A stretch of 27,712 bases of DNA from Martensiomyces pterosporus (Eukaryota > Kickxellomycota > Kickxellomycetes > Kickxellales > Kickxellaceae): assembly GCA_025201845.1 (NCBI GenBank), contig MU604053.1, positions 1 to 27,712 of the forward strand, in the 5' to 3' direction. The notes beneath the pieces are model-generated. The model was given only the letters and a program-made list of their open reading frames with translations. It made no database searches and was not told the origin of the DNA. This document shows, piece after piece, positions 1-9,312 of this stretch. Within the stretch, counting starts at the first letter, position 1; each line of letters starts with the position of its first letter. Both the position numbers and the translations under genes were made by a program.

Positions 1-17
1 GTGCACCAAGCCAGCAG

Positions 18-45
18 CAGCACCTGCCAACAACAGCACCTGCCA
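18..45. repeat. short direct repeat (two 12-bp copies)
   Basis: The 12-mer CAGCACCTGCCA occurs at 18-29 and again at 34-45, a 16-bp period in CA-rich DNA. It is probably simple-sequence drift and no function is evident. Confidence 0.5.
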
Positions 46-110
46 GCACATCCAAAAACACCTACACCAAAAGTACATATTCCTCGCCATACACTACACA
101 TACATCGATG

Positions 111-117
111 TATATAG
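111..117 (+). promoter_or_regulatory. TATA-like element far upstream of ATG3
   Basis: TATATAG lies about 440 bp upstream of the ATG3 start. It could serve a long ATG3 leader or an unrelated transcript. Region 1-554 otherwise holds no convincing coding sequence. Confidence 0.25.
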
Positions 118-364
118 TCGACAGTCCTTTTTCTCACTCCCCTGTCTGCGAGCTCGGCTCTCGCAACCAAAAACCAAAGATCTGCCTCAAAAATATAGCT
201 GTTGCTTTGCCAGCTTGGCTATCTTTCTCCTTGTCAAATAAGCACTCATCAACCTGCTGGAGGCAGTCAGATCTGTCAAAAGCAGCTCTGGTATGTGTGA
301 TGGCATATCTAGATTGCTTTGCGTTTGTGTGATTTTTGCAAAAAGCTTTCAATTAAGGAGCGGG

Positions 365-372
365 TGACGTCA
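365..372. promoter_or_regulatory. palindromic CRE/ATF-type site upstream of ATG3
   Basis: The perfect palindrome TGACGTCA lies about 183 bp upstream of the ATG3 start codon. This 8-mer is the classical target of ATF/CREB-class bZIP factors, such as the stress-responsive Atf1 type in fungi. Position and perfection are seen directly. Regulation of ATG3 through it is inference. Confidence 0.5.
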
Positions 373-554
373 TTAGCCTAAATGAAAAAGCGGTGATCAT
401 GAGCCAAGCAAGCATGGGGTTTGGGTATAGTGCCGTAACAGCCATTTTGAATTTGGTGTTTTCCATGAGACGGGCAGGCCACCGCTTGTCTGCTCTTCTT
501 TTTCCACAACTTTCCATTTCTTGAACATTTGTCTGTGCGCGCTATCTTTTCATA

Positions 555-1833
555 ATGTCGTTCCATTCGATACTTCATGGCGTGAGGGAGTACTTGAACC
601 CTGTTCTAAAGAATTCGAAATTCAAGGAGACAGGCGTGCTGACACCCGAAGAGGCAAGTATAGTACACAATGCACAGCAGCTGCGAGCATTTACATGCTG
701 GAATGCTGGTGCTTTTCTACGTGTGTTAGGCTGAATTCAATGTCTCTGCCAAGCTGCTAATTGGCCAGCATGTTCGAACTGCCCTTGTTTGACGCCCCAC
801 TTATAGTTTGTCGCTGCAGGGGACTATTTGGTATTCAAGTGTCCAACGTGGAGCTGGTAAGTTCCGAGATTACACATCGCTTTTCTATTGCTATTTTCGG
901 TGTGCATATTTCGCTCACCTTCTGCAGCCTTCCATATCTTTCTGTTGAAATAGGGACAAAGGGTATCCCAACAAACGGCGCGACTACCTGCCTGCTGACA
1001 AGCAGTTCTTGATAACTCGCAATGTTCCTTGCCTCCGTCGTGCAGACCAAATGGTGTTTGGCTTGGACGAGGAAGTCGAGCAGGTTGGCGACGACGGCTG
1101 GGTGTCGGCCTATGCTGGACACAAGGTAGCGACAGCCCAGAATGAGGAGGATATCGAGGAGATTGGCGACATTGACGAAAGTGATGTCCAAGTGCCTACT
1201 GCCAAAGAGGTTGAGCGCCTGACTCAGGGTGTCGAGAGTGTGGATATCAACAACAATGGCCAAGACCTTGACAAACCCTTGGGGCAATCTGCAGAGGACA
1301 TTGATGATATCCCCAGCGACATTGAAGACATACCGGATATTGACGAGGAGCTTGAAGGGTTCGAAGCAGTCGAGGACGAGGACCCGACTGCCAATGCTAA
1401 CAGCGGTAGCAGTGTGAGCGCTGAGCAGGAGACAGCAGCAGGGTTGGGCAATGGTGGCGAAGACAAGATCTTGCGCACTCGCACATATGACATTAGCATC
1501 ACCTACGACAAGTACTACCAGACACCGCGTGTCTGGCTGTTTGGATACGACGAGCAAGGAAAGCCCCTGACTGCCCGGCAGATCTTTGAGGACATCAGCG
1601 AGGACCACGCCAGGAAGACAGTAACTATTGAGACGCACCCGCATCTCTCTGTGCAGCAGGCATCTATCCACCCATGCAAGCACGCTCATGTGATGAAGAG
1701 GATTATTGAGAGGGCTGTGGAGGGTGGCCGGAGGGAGATTCGGGTCGACCAGTATCTGGTTATCTTCCTCAAATTCATGAGCAGCGTCTTGCCCACTATT
1801 GAGTACGATTATACAATGTCCACGGACATTTAA
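555..1833 (+). CDS. ATG3: Autophagy-related protein 3 (Atg8/LC3-conjugating E2-like enzyme)
   Basis: Three exons, 555-653, 807-856 and 954-1833, encode 342 aa. Atg3 receives Atg8 from Atg7 on a catalytic cysteine and transfers it to phosphatidylethanolamine on the growing autophagosome membrane. The N-terminal amphipathic region (SFHSILHGVREYLNPVL) is followed by KETGVLTPEEFVAAGD and CPTWSW, all hallmarks of the family. A long acidic, disordered E2 insert covers roughly residues 85-215. After it come RTYDISITYDKYYQTPR, WLFGYDEQGKPL, HPCKHAHVMK with the catalytic Cys near residue 291, and the C-terminal PTIEYDYT. Length is close to fungal and animal Atg3 (310-350 aa). The exon joins are set by family conservation: exon 1 ends in PEE, exon 2 starts FVAAGD, and the Trp codon of CPTWSW is split between exons 2 and 3. 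Identification is near certain. Confidence 0.96.
654..806 (+). other. ATG3: ATG3 intron 1, non-canonical GC-AG
   Basis: The donor reads GAG|GCAAGT and the acceptor CTTATAG|TTTGTC. Only this pair restores the conserved Atg3 segment PEE-FVAAGD in phase 0. The only nearby GT donor candidate, GTATAG at 658, joined to the later AG before GGGAC, would lose FVAAG. The length is 153 bp. Confidence 0.85.
857..953 (+). other. ATG3: ATG3 intron 2 (GT-AG)
   Basis: Canonical GTAAGT donor and TAG acceptor, 97 bp, phase 2. It splits the second Trp codon of CPTWSW, and the reading frame resumes as DKGYPNKRRDYLPADKQF. Confidence 0.88.
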
Positions 1834-1918
1834 AATTAACCCCGCACAAGCATGCATATCAACTATGTCATATCTATACGCATTTCGTGCTATTTACATG
1901 CTTTCGTTTTCAAACAAG

Positions 1919-2215
1919 CTATTCGAGCAGCACACCCTCCTTTGTATACCCTGGGCTGTCAAAAGAATGAGCCCAGGCTGAAGGCCCAAAAATAAAGTCG
2001 ACATCCCAATATGGGGGCTTGCCGGGCGCCTCAATGCCACTGTGCAGCTCAGTCCACACTGCGTGGAGGTTTGCGAGCAACAAAGCGGCCTCTACAACGC
2101 ATTTCACTGGCAAGGAAACGTGCGATGGTGAGAACACTGGAGGACCCAAGCCCAGGGTTGCCATGTCTGTACACGCAGGCCATTCAGCTGTTAGAACGAG
2201 AGACAGACGCACCAT
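1919..2215 (-). other. unassigned protein-like ORF, possible terminal exon
   Basis: A 98-codon ORF lies tail-to-tail with ATG3. Its second half reads like real protein: a helical stretch (VVEAALLLANLHAVWTEL) followed by an aromatic, proline-containing tail (GKPPYWDVDFIFGPSAWA) and a clean stop. I do not recognise a family. The first third is less protein-like and a CTAACAG acceptor-like string sits inside it, so the true piece may be a 3' exon whose upstream exons I cannot identify, or a relic. It overlaps the likely ATG3 3' UTR. Apart from this, 1834-3416 holds only the ATG3 3' end and the promoter of the next gene. Confidence 0.2.
1991..1996 (+). terminator. polyadenylation signal candidate for ATG3
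   Basis: AATAAA lies 158 nt downstream of the ATG3 stop on the coding strand. It is a plausible cleavage and polyadenylation signal, though fungal signals are degenerate. Confidence 0.4.
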
Positions 2216-3275
2216 AAGAGCCTCTGAGCGATAGCAATGCTGACAGAAACACCTTAAGATTCCACAAGAAGCTCGCGGGGGTAGGACCAGGCTGCTTTGT
2301 CATAAGGCGATTAAATCGTGTTCTCGCACGGGGTTGGCGGGATGCTGCAGCTCATGTTTGTGGCTAACCAGAACATGGCTATTCTTAAACAGTCCGTGAG
2401 ATGATAGCAAATTCTAAAGAGAGGCAGCACTTGGAATAGCCTGCCTTTTTTATCGCTGTCAGCTAGCATTATGTCATTTCATTATTAATGTCAATTTGGG
2501 GCGAACCAAGCTTTAGCCGGCCCATAAAGGCCCATGTAAATTAAACCCGCATGCGCTGGTGCAAAGCATGCACAGACACGTATACTGTTTTCTGCAGGCA
2601 CAGCTTGCCTGTCCATGTATCAGCTGGTTGCTGGGTGTGATGACTGAACAGACAGCAGGCAAAAGGTTCATGCGCCAAACAAGGAAGAAAGCTTGAATGG
2701 CTGACAAAAGCATAGAGGAACAATCCTTGGCGCCCACGGGGCCGGTCACCTACCCGCTGTGCCCCCTCCCTTTTCTCGTCCACAGGATTGCCATTTGAAA
2801 AAACAACAATCGAAGCCCCGGTTGTTGTCAAAGGGCGTCGCGTCTGTGGCCACTGCCAGCCAGCCCTTTGCCTTTCTGTTGCACGCATCTATCGCAACAA
2901 AAACATTATTTATTGTATCTGTGTTATTCTCTCTAAGCACAGCTGTGCACAAGCTTTGTCTGAGCATTGAGCAAAGCCAGCGACAGTAGAAAGAGGCTTG
3001 TCCCTCCTCGCCCTAACAAAGGAGAGAAGCTTACAAGCACACGATTGACGTATTGTAAAGGTAGCGGCCAACTTCATCTTTTTGCCCTGCGCTGTTACGC
3101 CGCTTTGTCACCAGAAAGACAAAATCTAGGTGCATATCTGTCTATTGTTTCCTTATCTACACACCCTTTCCCATTACTTATAACTCGCGCCCTGACACCG
3201 TCCACTCTTGGCTTGCTCAGTGTTCTTGCACTTTACGCTGCCTATTGCTGCCCCTTCTCTTCCACACTTCACGCA

Positions 3276-3306
3276 TACACAAACACAAACACATACACAA
3301 ACACAG
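3276..3306 (+). repeat. (ACACAA)-type microsatellite in the 5' leader
   Basis: Imperfect ACACAA/ACACAT units sit in the CT- and CA-rich leader just upstream of the large orphan gene. The frame 2967-3416 happens to stay open here but is low complexity. It is treated as leader, not coding. Confidence 0.6.
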
Positions 3307-3416
3307 GCTACTATCTAGCCACATCTAATTTTCAACCGCCTACAGTCTGTCTTGGCTTATTGAGCCTTTTTCTTCGCCTATTGCTGCTTTATTTGTTTAC
3401 TTGCTTATTCTGGAAG

Positions 3417-6400
3417 ATGTCGTATATTCCACGCAGCATGACCAGTGTTCCAGCACGAGCACCGGGTGGCAGAGCCGACGAGATTCAGCCTGCTCAGAAT
3501 GACCCACTCGGCAAAGCCGCTCTCGCTGCTGCCGCCGCTGCGGCTCTGCAACACAGCTTTGGGCCAAATGCAGTAAATAGAGACAGCCATAATGGGTTCT
3601 ACACCCTTCCTTCCTCTACTCGCGCTTCGCTTACCACCACCCAAACTGTCGAGTCTCCACATGAGGTGCACCCGCCCATGCCTGTCGCACCTATTTCAGC
3701 TGCACATGCACACACGAATGTGCTGCCCAGAAACAGCCACCGTCGCTCAAGATCCATGAAGCATGCACCTGGGTCGGGCACTGTATCTGTGCCTGCAGGT
3801 GCTGACAATGCCCACTTGCGGGCTCAGCCAACACCCCTTCAGTCCATGGAAGCTGAAAAACCACAGAGCAGTAAATCTGGGCTGGGACTGCCGAGCCTCA
3901 AGTCTGCTTGGCCTCGTAATAGGCAGTACAGTCGCCCCAAATCCGTCGTTGGCGCACCAAAAACCGAGGAGCGCAAATGGACTACTGACGAGATTGAGGC
4001 TCTGGCTGAGGCGAGTCTGCGGTACTGGAAGAGTGGCCAGACAGTGGATTTGGCAGCGCTGTCCCGCGATCAGTGCAGATCGGTTAGAGATATAAGCGAT
4101 ATGCTGGGATCCATGCTTCAGATAGATTCCAAGCTTGGGAATGCCATGTATTGGGTCGGAGAGGAGAGGTCCTTTATCATGGCGTGGGCTGGAGCTGAAC
4201 TTCCTAATCTCACGACTCAAAGTCCAGCGGCAGGAAATAGCAAGAGTAGCAAGACGCGTGGGAGCGCATCAAGGCTCGAGAGTTGCTTTTCGGTGCTGGC
4301 TTGCAGGCCACATCGCGTACAAAGCTCAGCATCGTCTATTTTGATTGCTGGTGCATCTGGAGCTAGTGCTGCTATGACCGCTCGCTTGGGCAGCCCTATT
4401 AGCGGTCAGAATGTAGTGGCAGATTTTAGAGAGACGAAGGACAGTCACCTGAACTCCAAAGCGGCGTCCAGTCGCAGGGCGTCAACTGAACCTGGCGCCC
4501 TACTTGTTGACCAGATTCATAGCATCGCAAATGAGTTGCGCCCATCGTCTACGCTTAAACCACGGCCTGAGAATGCGAATATGGTGGCTAGTGGGGCAAA
4601 GCATGCTTCTGGGGCTAGTCATGCCCATGCTCGCTCGAAGAGCACGGCTAGTGCACAGCCTGGTGCCGCAGCTGCAGCAGAGGGTGACTTTGCTGCGTTT
4701 GTGGGTAGAAGCACTGCACTGAGGCCTGCTGACGAGATCACTCCGAACGCCATTGCTCCGGCATTTACAGTTGGAATGAGCAGCCAGCACAGACTGAATA
4801 CGCTGACACGAACCTCAAGAGAAAGGAGATCAAAGAGGAACTCAACCAGGCGTGCGACGATCCAAACCAGTGCCACAAGCAGAGCCGCTCCCAGCGTGGC
4901 CCTGCCTTCATCTAAACCACGATGCTTGCCCGCTGATGAATTGGCAGCAGATGCTGTGGCAGCAGACGCGAGAGACAGCGGCAAGGAGGATAGAACTGCA
5001 GCTGGTACAAGCACGCCCGAAGGTCGCACAGGGCACAGAATGTCTCATGATAGCGGGAATATCGAAGGAGCCACTCCTGTAACGGTTGTGTCGATGCTTG
5101 GAGAGATGGGACTGTCACCCGAGCAGTCGCGATATGCCATTGATGTGAAGGCAGTTGACGCCGAGTTTGAGGCCACTTCCAGCAATGTCCCAGCGGAGAT
5201 TCGCAGCTACACCAAAAGGTTCGTTGACAGTTTCATCCGCTGCTATCCTGGGGACTTTCAGCGCCGCATCGAAAAATGCAAAGCGGGGAAGGATGGCCTT
5301 TGCCATTCTATCGACAACTACGCAGCCTTCAACTACAAGAGCGATGTGGATTACTCAGTCAACAAGGATCTCTTCAAAAGGGGCGACGACCCGACACCAA
5401 TAACAGCTGATGTTTTCTTCCACTTCCGGTTCCTGCGAGCAATCAGCAGCACGTACCCCAGGTTCAGTGATCCTGAGAAAGCGTGTGCTGACGACTATGC
5501 GATGGCGGTGTTCAACCAAAAGATCAAGGAAGGCCACTACATAGTTTTTCAGGAGTACACTGGGTTGGATGGCAGCGGCGAGAGTGCTCTTGGCGGCGCT
5601 GCGGACATGTTCAGGGAGCTTTCAGGAGGGGAGCGAAGAAAGGAGCAGGTGGAGTACACGCATTTCGAGAAGGAGAAATACATGGGAAAGATGGCGCTCA
5701 GAAATGTGAAGTTCTACGTGGACATTCACTGCGACGAGTTTGAGGAACGCGTAAGGGACCATGGGATACGCCCGGTGCCTGTTGCGTTGGAGGTTGAAGA
5801 GGACAAGGTTCTCGAGTCTGACTTGCAGCTGCGCAACTTGTTCGTCAACTATATCTGGACCGATATTCCCGATTCCACTCTCCGGTCCAAGGAAATCGCC
5901 TTTTTGCGGAGCATGGAGCTCCTCAACCACGAAATAGTCCAGAAGTGCAGGATCAAAATGCCAGATTTTCGCCTACTTGTGGATGAGAGCAAAAACGTCG
6001 ATGGGAGCTCTGACAGCGACGACGAGATCACGGACGTTTCTATTTTGAAGGGCCTGTCACCAGTGCGCCAGTCGAATGCGCTTGGCAGGTCGTTCGCGCG
6101 AACGTACTTTAGCGCTTCTAGAGTGGAGTTTTTTGAAGCAATGCTGGAGGACCACCCGTTCAGGCCCGTCTCTCGCAGCAACCTCAAGGTGTGGATGGAG
6201 AATGACGGTAGTCCGGCCGGAGTGAACATCGACTACGACCTTAATGTCAAGCTTAACAGGTATGTGAGGCAGCGCCTCCATATCCGGCTCAATGACACGC
6301 AGTGGCTCCAGACCAGCGCGGCAGCAACTCTGTCAATGATTCGGCGGGTAAAGAACGCGCTCAAAGAAGGCCGCTATCTAGAGCACATCGATATTGAGCA

Positions 6401-7760
6401 GTACGAAGCCCTGTTCAAGAATATTGTCAAAAAGGCACGCGCTGGTTCAGATAACAGCACGTCAACAGGCAGCGGTGCAGCAGGTAATGCAGACCAGACT
6501 ACCGATGTGGCCAAGCTGAGGCTTTCAGCATTTGGCACAGCGCCGGCTTGGGTTTCTCTAATCTCAAACCCACGCCCTGATGCGGTTAAACAAGATGACA
6601 GCGCAAACAATGCCTCAGCGTCCGAATCACTGGGTAGTTCGGCTGCGGGTGCACTGAGTAAATCGCAGCGAAACATGCAGGTTGCGCTGACAGACACCGG
6701 CTCCTTGCCTACGAGCGTGGTCGGTCCACACACTGCGTCGACAGCAAATACATCAGCGCAGCAGCAGACAGAGCAACCTATTCGTCAACGGCGATTTTCG
6801 GCAAGGGACAATATCAGATTGACTGCTGCCAGCTCTCGGCAATCTGCAGAGATAAGCGCGAACGGCTCAAGTCATAGCGTGCGTGAAGATAGTGGCTCCG
6901 AAGGCGATCAGAGCAGAGCATACAGTGCATTCGTGGCGCCCAGTATGGGCGGAGCGTATGGGGAGCCGCTTGACAATATAGCGGCGCTTGCAACAACACC
7001 GCAGCCCATTATTGCCAACAGGACAGCTGCTGGCGGAGTCGTAGCGCCTGCATCACATGAGTCTAACGGGTATGCCGTGCCACAGCAAGATCCAGCCCAG
7101 CCAGAAGCCCGCTACCTTCCGCAAGTACCCCAACCACACCCACCGTCATTGCTTTCAGCACCACAGCACCAGCAGCATCAGCACCAGCACCATCTCCAAG
7201 AAATGCATTTCCAAGTGCAGCCGCAACCGCAACCGCAGCCGCAGGTACAGCACACTACTTCACAGTATGGCGTGTCCCTCAAACCACAGGGCTATATGGC
7301 GCCGCTGCCGGCCAATGCTTATGCTGGTGGCCACGAAGGATATAGCCCTCAAACACCCGCATATTATCAAGGTCGTGGCAGTGTCCATACGCAAGTAGCT
7401 CAAGGCGCGCTTGTCCCTCAAGTACAGCAGGCGATCCGCCATCAGCAGCAGCGGCATCAACACCAACACCAACACCAACGCCAATACCAACATCACCACC
7501 ACCACCACCAAGATGCAGCTCCAGTGGCACCAAGCCATGCTATTGTGTACCACCAGGGACCGATTGTGCCTCGGCCGCCCAACCAAGTACCCGATGTTGC
7601 TTCATCTGCGCCAGCACAGCAAAGTAACGGTGATGCCCAGGTAGGGGCGATGCAGCAGATGGACATACAGGAGTGGATGAGGCTGACCAGTGAAAACATG
7701 ACTTACCTTTTGAAGACTATCGAGCAGATAAAAGCCGAGCAGAGCAGTAGATACGATTAG
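3417..7760 (+). CDS. Large orphan protein, 1447 aa, with SANT/Myb-like segment and Q/H-rich tail
   Basis: This is one uninterrupted exon. I chose ATG 3417 (MSYIPRSMTSVPARAP) because the open frame upstream is low-complexity leader without a better ATG. Residues 1-185 are disordered (S/A/P-rich). Residues about 188-260 (KWTTDEIEALAEASLRYWK, then RSVRDISDMLGSML) have the Trp spacing and helix pattern of a divergent SANT/Myb fold, which is weak evidence. Residues 261-550 are disordered. Residues about 552-1009 form a long globular region rich in aromatic and charged helices (RSYTKRFVDSFIRCYPGDF, MALRNVKFYVDIHCDEFEER, LFVNYIWTDIPDSTLRS), interrupted by an acidic patch near 865. I know no family for it. 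The tail has Q/H/P runs (about 1227-1368, including six His in a row) and ends in a short predicted helix. A nuclear regulatory role would fit, but this is inference. Confidence 0.85.
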   Translation: MSYIPRSMTSVPARAPGGRADEIQPAQNDPLGKAALAAAAAAALQHSFGPNAVNRDSHNGFYTLPSSTRASLTTTQTVESPHEVHPPMPVAPISAAHAHTNVLPRNSHRRSRSMKHAPGSGTVSVPAGADNAHLRAQPTPLQSMEAEKPQSSKSGLGLPSLKSAWPRNRQYSRPKSVVGAPKTEERKWTTDEIEALAEASLRYWKSGQTVDLAALSRDQCRSVRDISDMLGSMLQIDSKLGNAMYWVGEERSFIMAWAGAELPNLTTQSPAAGNSKSSKTRGSASRLESCFSVLACRPHRVQSSASSILIAGASGASAAMTARLGSPISGQNVVADFRETKDSHLNSKAASSRRASTEPGALLVDQIHSIANELRPSSTLKPRPENANMVASGAKHASGASHAHARSKSTASAQPGAAAAAEGDFAAFVGRSTALRPADEITPNAIAPAFTVGMSSQHRLNTLTRTSRERRSKRNSTRRATIQTSATSRAAPSVALPSSKPRCLPADELAADAVAADARDSGKEDRTAAGTSTPEGRTGHRMSHDSGNIEGATPVTVVSMLGEMGLSPEQSRYAIDVKAVDAEFEATSSNVPAEIRSYTKRFVDSFIRCYPGDFQRRIEKCKAGKDGLCHSIDNYAAFNYKSDVDYSVNKDLFKRGDDPTPITADVFFHFRFLRAISSTYPRFSDPEKACADDYAMAVFNQKIKEGHYIVFQEYTGLDGSGESALGGAADMFRELSGGERRKEQVEYTHFEKEKYMGKMALRNVKFYVDIHCDEFEERVRDHGIRPVPVALEVEEDKVLESDLQLRNLFVNYIWTDIPDSTLRSKEIAFLRSMELLNHEIVQKCRIKMPDFRLLVDESKNVDGSSDSDDEITDVSILKGLSPVRQSNALGRSFARTYFSASRVEFFEAMLEDHPFRPVSRSNLKVWMENDGSPAGVNIDYDLNVKLNRYVRQRLHIRLNDTQWLQTSAAATLSMIRRVKNALKEGRYLEHIDIEQYEALFKNIVKKARAGSDNSTSTGSGAAGNADQTTDVAKLRLSAFGTAPAWVSLISNPRPDAVKQDDSANNASASESLGSSAAGALSKSQRNMQVALTDTGSLPTSVVGPHTASTANTSAQQQTEQPIRQRRFSARDNIRLTAASSRQSAEISANGSSHSVREDSGSEGDQSRAYSAFVAPSMGGAYGEPLDNIAALATTPQPIIANRTAAGGVVAPASHESNGYAVPQQDPAQPEARYLPQVPQPHPPSLLSAPQHQQHQHQHHLQEMHFQVQPQPQPQPQVQHTTSQYGVSLKPQGYMAPLPANAYAGGHEGYSPQTPAYYQGRGSVHTQVAQGALVPQVQQAIRHQQQRHQHQHQHQRQYQHHHHHHQDAAPVAPSHAIVYHQGPIVPRPPNQVPDVASSAPAQQSNGDAQVGAMQQMDIQEWMRLTSENMTYLLKTIEQIKAEQSSRYD
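7456..7510 (+). repeat. CAACAC/CACCAC repeat coding Q/H tract
   Basis: Tandem CAACAC units followed by CACCAC units encode alternating Gln-His and then a His run near residues 1347-1364 of the 1447-aa protein. Such tracts are prone to length change. Confidence 0.7.
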
Positions 7761-8080
7761 CTGTTTTAGCAGCTGTTTTCTTTTCTTCGCTGGTCGTGTG
7801 CCTTGTCTCACATTGTAATATCTGGCTAACACGCCGAACCCACGTTAGTAAGGCTGTCTGTGCGGGAAAGAAGCTGTAGACAACCTTGCTAAGCCTGCAG
7901 CAGTCCAAATTTCCAGGAATGGGGTGGGTCTACTTGCAGAGCAGTTTGTTTGTCCAGCCAGCATATCAGCAAGGAGTACTGTGGATGGGGCTGAGGGACT
8001 CAGACAAGACACGGCAAAGGGCTGGCTTGTAAATAGGCGTGTGCTGCTGTGTCCGGGTTTGTTTGCTTCCATATGCAGCG

Positions 8081-8197
8081 TTTCAAGGCGACAGAAACTG
8101 CTTCGTGGTGTGGGATGGTTATGCGAAGCTAATGGGGGATCTCTCAAAGGAAGCGGGTATTGACGTGCTTCTGCTGCTTGTTCAGGACACTCCTTAG
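8081..8197 (+). other. short protein-like segment ending in a stop, possible exon or relic
   Basis: Thirty-eight codons read strikingly like globular protein (DRNCFVVWDGYAKLMGDL, then SKEAGIDVLLLLVQDTP and TAG). The frame is open upstream only to about 8036. No ATG in frame and no clear partner exon is visible, so it could be a terminal exon, a gene fragment or chance. The 7761-9312 interval otherwise contains no ORF I trust. Confidence 0.2.
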
Positions 8198-8327
8198 CAA
8201 GCATGAAATTGCCAGCCAGGGGATTGTCGCATCGGCTGGTTCTATCTAATGGTCGCCTCTTTTCGTCAGCACAGCCTGCACCGTGCCTTGCCTCCACCCT
8301 TCTGCGTTTGCCCTTGTTTAACCATGC

Positions 8328-8335
8328 TATATACA
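8328..8335 (+). promoter_or_regulatory. TATA-box candidate
   Basis: TATATACA is followed by a CT-rich stretch and, 108 bp further on, by an ATG preceded by AAA (8444). The arrangement resembles other promoters in this window, so a transcript probably starts near 8360. Confidence 0.35.
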
Positions 8336-8443
8336 AAGCCTTTTCAACATACCCCGCACAGCGCTCCTCTTTGCTCTTTCTATTGCTACTGTGCTTCAAC
8401 TATCTACGCGCATCTGTTCTTGTGCTCATTTCTATTTTTTAAA

Positions 8444-8656
8444 ATGAAAAACAGCTCCAAGCACCCAGACTTTTTTGTTTGGCCATTCTTTTTATTATAC
8501 CATCTGCACGCACAGACGCTTTACACAGACGCTTTTTGGCTGGGATGCTCATCGGTTCTGCAGCTTCTATATGAGAAGCAATTTCTCCTCCCTATTGTTT
8601 GCCATACAAAGCGATCGCTCTTTTTGGGTGCTGCAGTCCATGGCGGTCTACATTGA
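8444..8656 (+). CDS. low-confidence small ORF, 70 aa
   Basis: The ORF starts in a good context (AAAATGA) about 108 bp below a TATA-like box and encodes MKNSSKHPDFFVWPFFLLYH and onward, an aromatic and hydrophobic peptide with no motif I recognise. The only support is promoter architecture. A non-coding transcript is equally possible. Confidence 0.15.
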   Translation: MKNSSKHPDFFVWPFFLLYHLHAQTLYTDAFWLGCSSVLQLLYEKQFLLPIVCHTKRSLFLGAAVHGGLH

Positions 8657-9221
8657 TTTTTCAAGCTCCGTCAACGTCAGGAAGAATAGAAGGGCAACGC
8701 AAGAGCGTAAATCCGACATGGGGAGACTGAGGAAATCTTTCGTTCATGGTGGAGGTACGAGGCTTTTGTTGGGAGGGAGCAAACGCAAATTGCGCTCTGT
8801 AGCATGCGGAAAGGATCTCATGGTCGTTGTATCTCTGCTGCTGCTGCTCTTTTTATGCCTTTTTCGAGCAAATGTTGCGAGGAACAATCACAGCAACCAC
8901 ACGAACGACTGCCTTGTCAGACGCACTGCCAGCAATTGTATGCAAACGACATGAAAGAAAACAAGTAGTCTATGCAAGTGCAGCAGCGGACAGGTGCATG
9001 ACTCGCAAGCGACTGCTGGTGCGGTGTATCAAGCGCTTGGCTGGTGCTGGCTTTTTAATTTCTACTTCATGCTTTTTTGCTTGCTGTTTCCTTTTTATGC
9101 TTCTATTCGTACTATTGTTGCCCACCCCCTCTTACCGCTTGTCGCTTACGCCCGCACACCGAGAATACTCTAGAGATTCCCTTTACTCTTTATTTCCCCA
9201 GCCAATCCCAACCTTTGGTGT

Positions 9222-9229
9222 TTTTTATA
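9222..9229 (+). promoter_or_regulatory. TATA-like box of the 533-aa gene
   Basis: TTTATATT lies 83 bp upstream of the ATG at 9313 and is the nearest AT-rich core element, consistent with a short leader. Confidence 0.4.
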
Positions 9230-9312
9230 TTCAAGCCGTAGCCCCGCGTTAGTACAGCCTTTGCTGGTAGTGTCTCCTGACTCTACCACCACAAGCCTAC
9301 TACTTGTCAAAA

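Noticed and set aside
835..1857. 340-codon minus-strand ORF antisense to ATG3
   Set aside because: It is the shadow of the acidic ATG3 exon 3. It overlaps intron 2 and has no protein-like motifs, while ATG3 on the other strand is certain.
2967..3416. 150 extra codons in frame upstream of the 1447-aa protein
   Set aside because: There is no ATG start in this part, it is CT/CA-rich with a microsatellite, and the composition changes sharply at MSYIPRSM. It is treated as leader and promoter.
7845..8399. 184-codon minus-strand ORF
   Set aside because: It has no motif, composition like random sequence of this base content, and overlaps a TATA-like element on the other strand.
8475..8954. 159-codon plus-strand ORF
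   Set aside because: It starts without promoter support and reads like shuffled low-complexity sequence with a chance Leu run.
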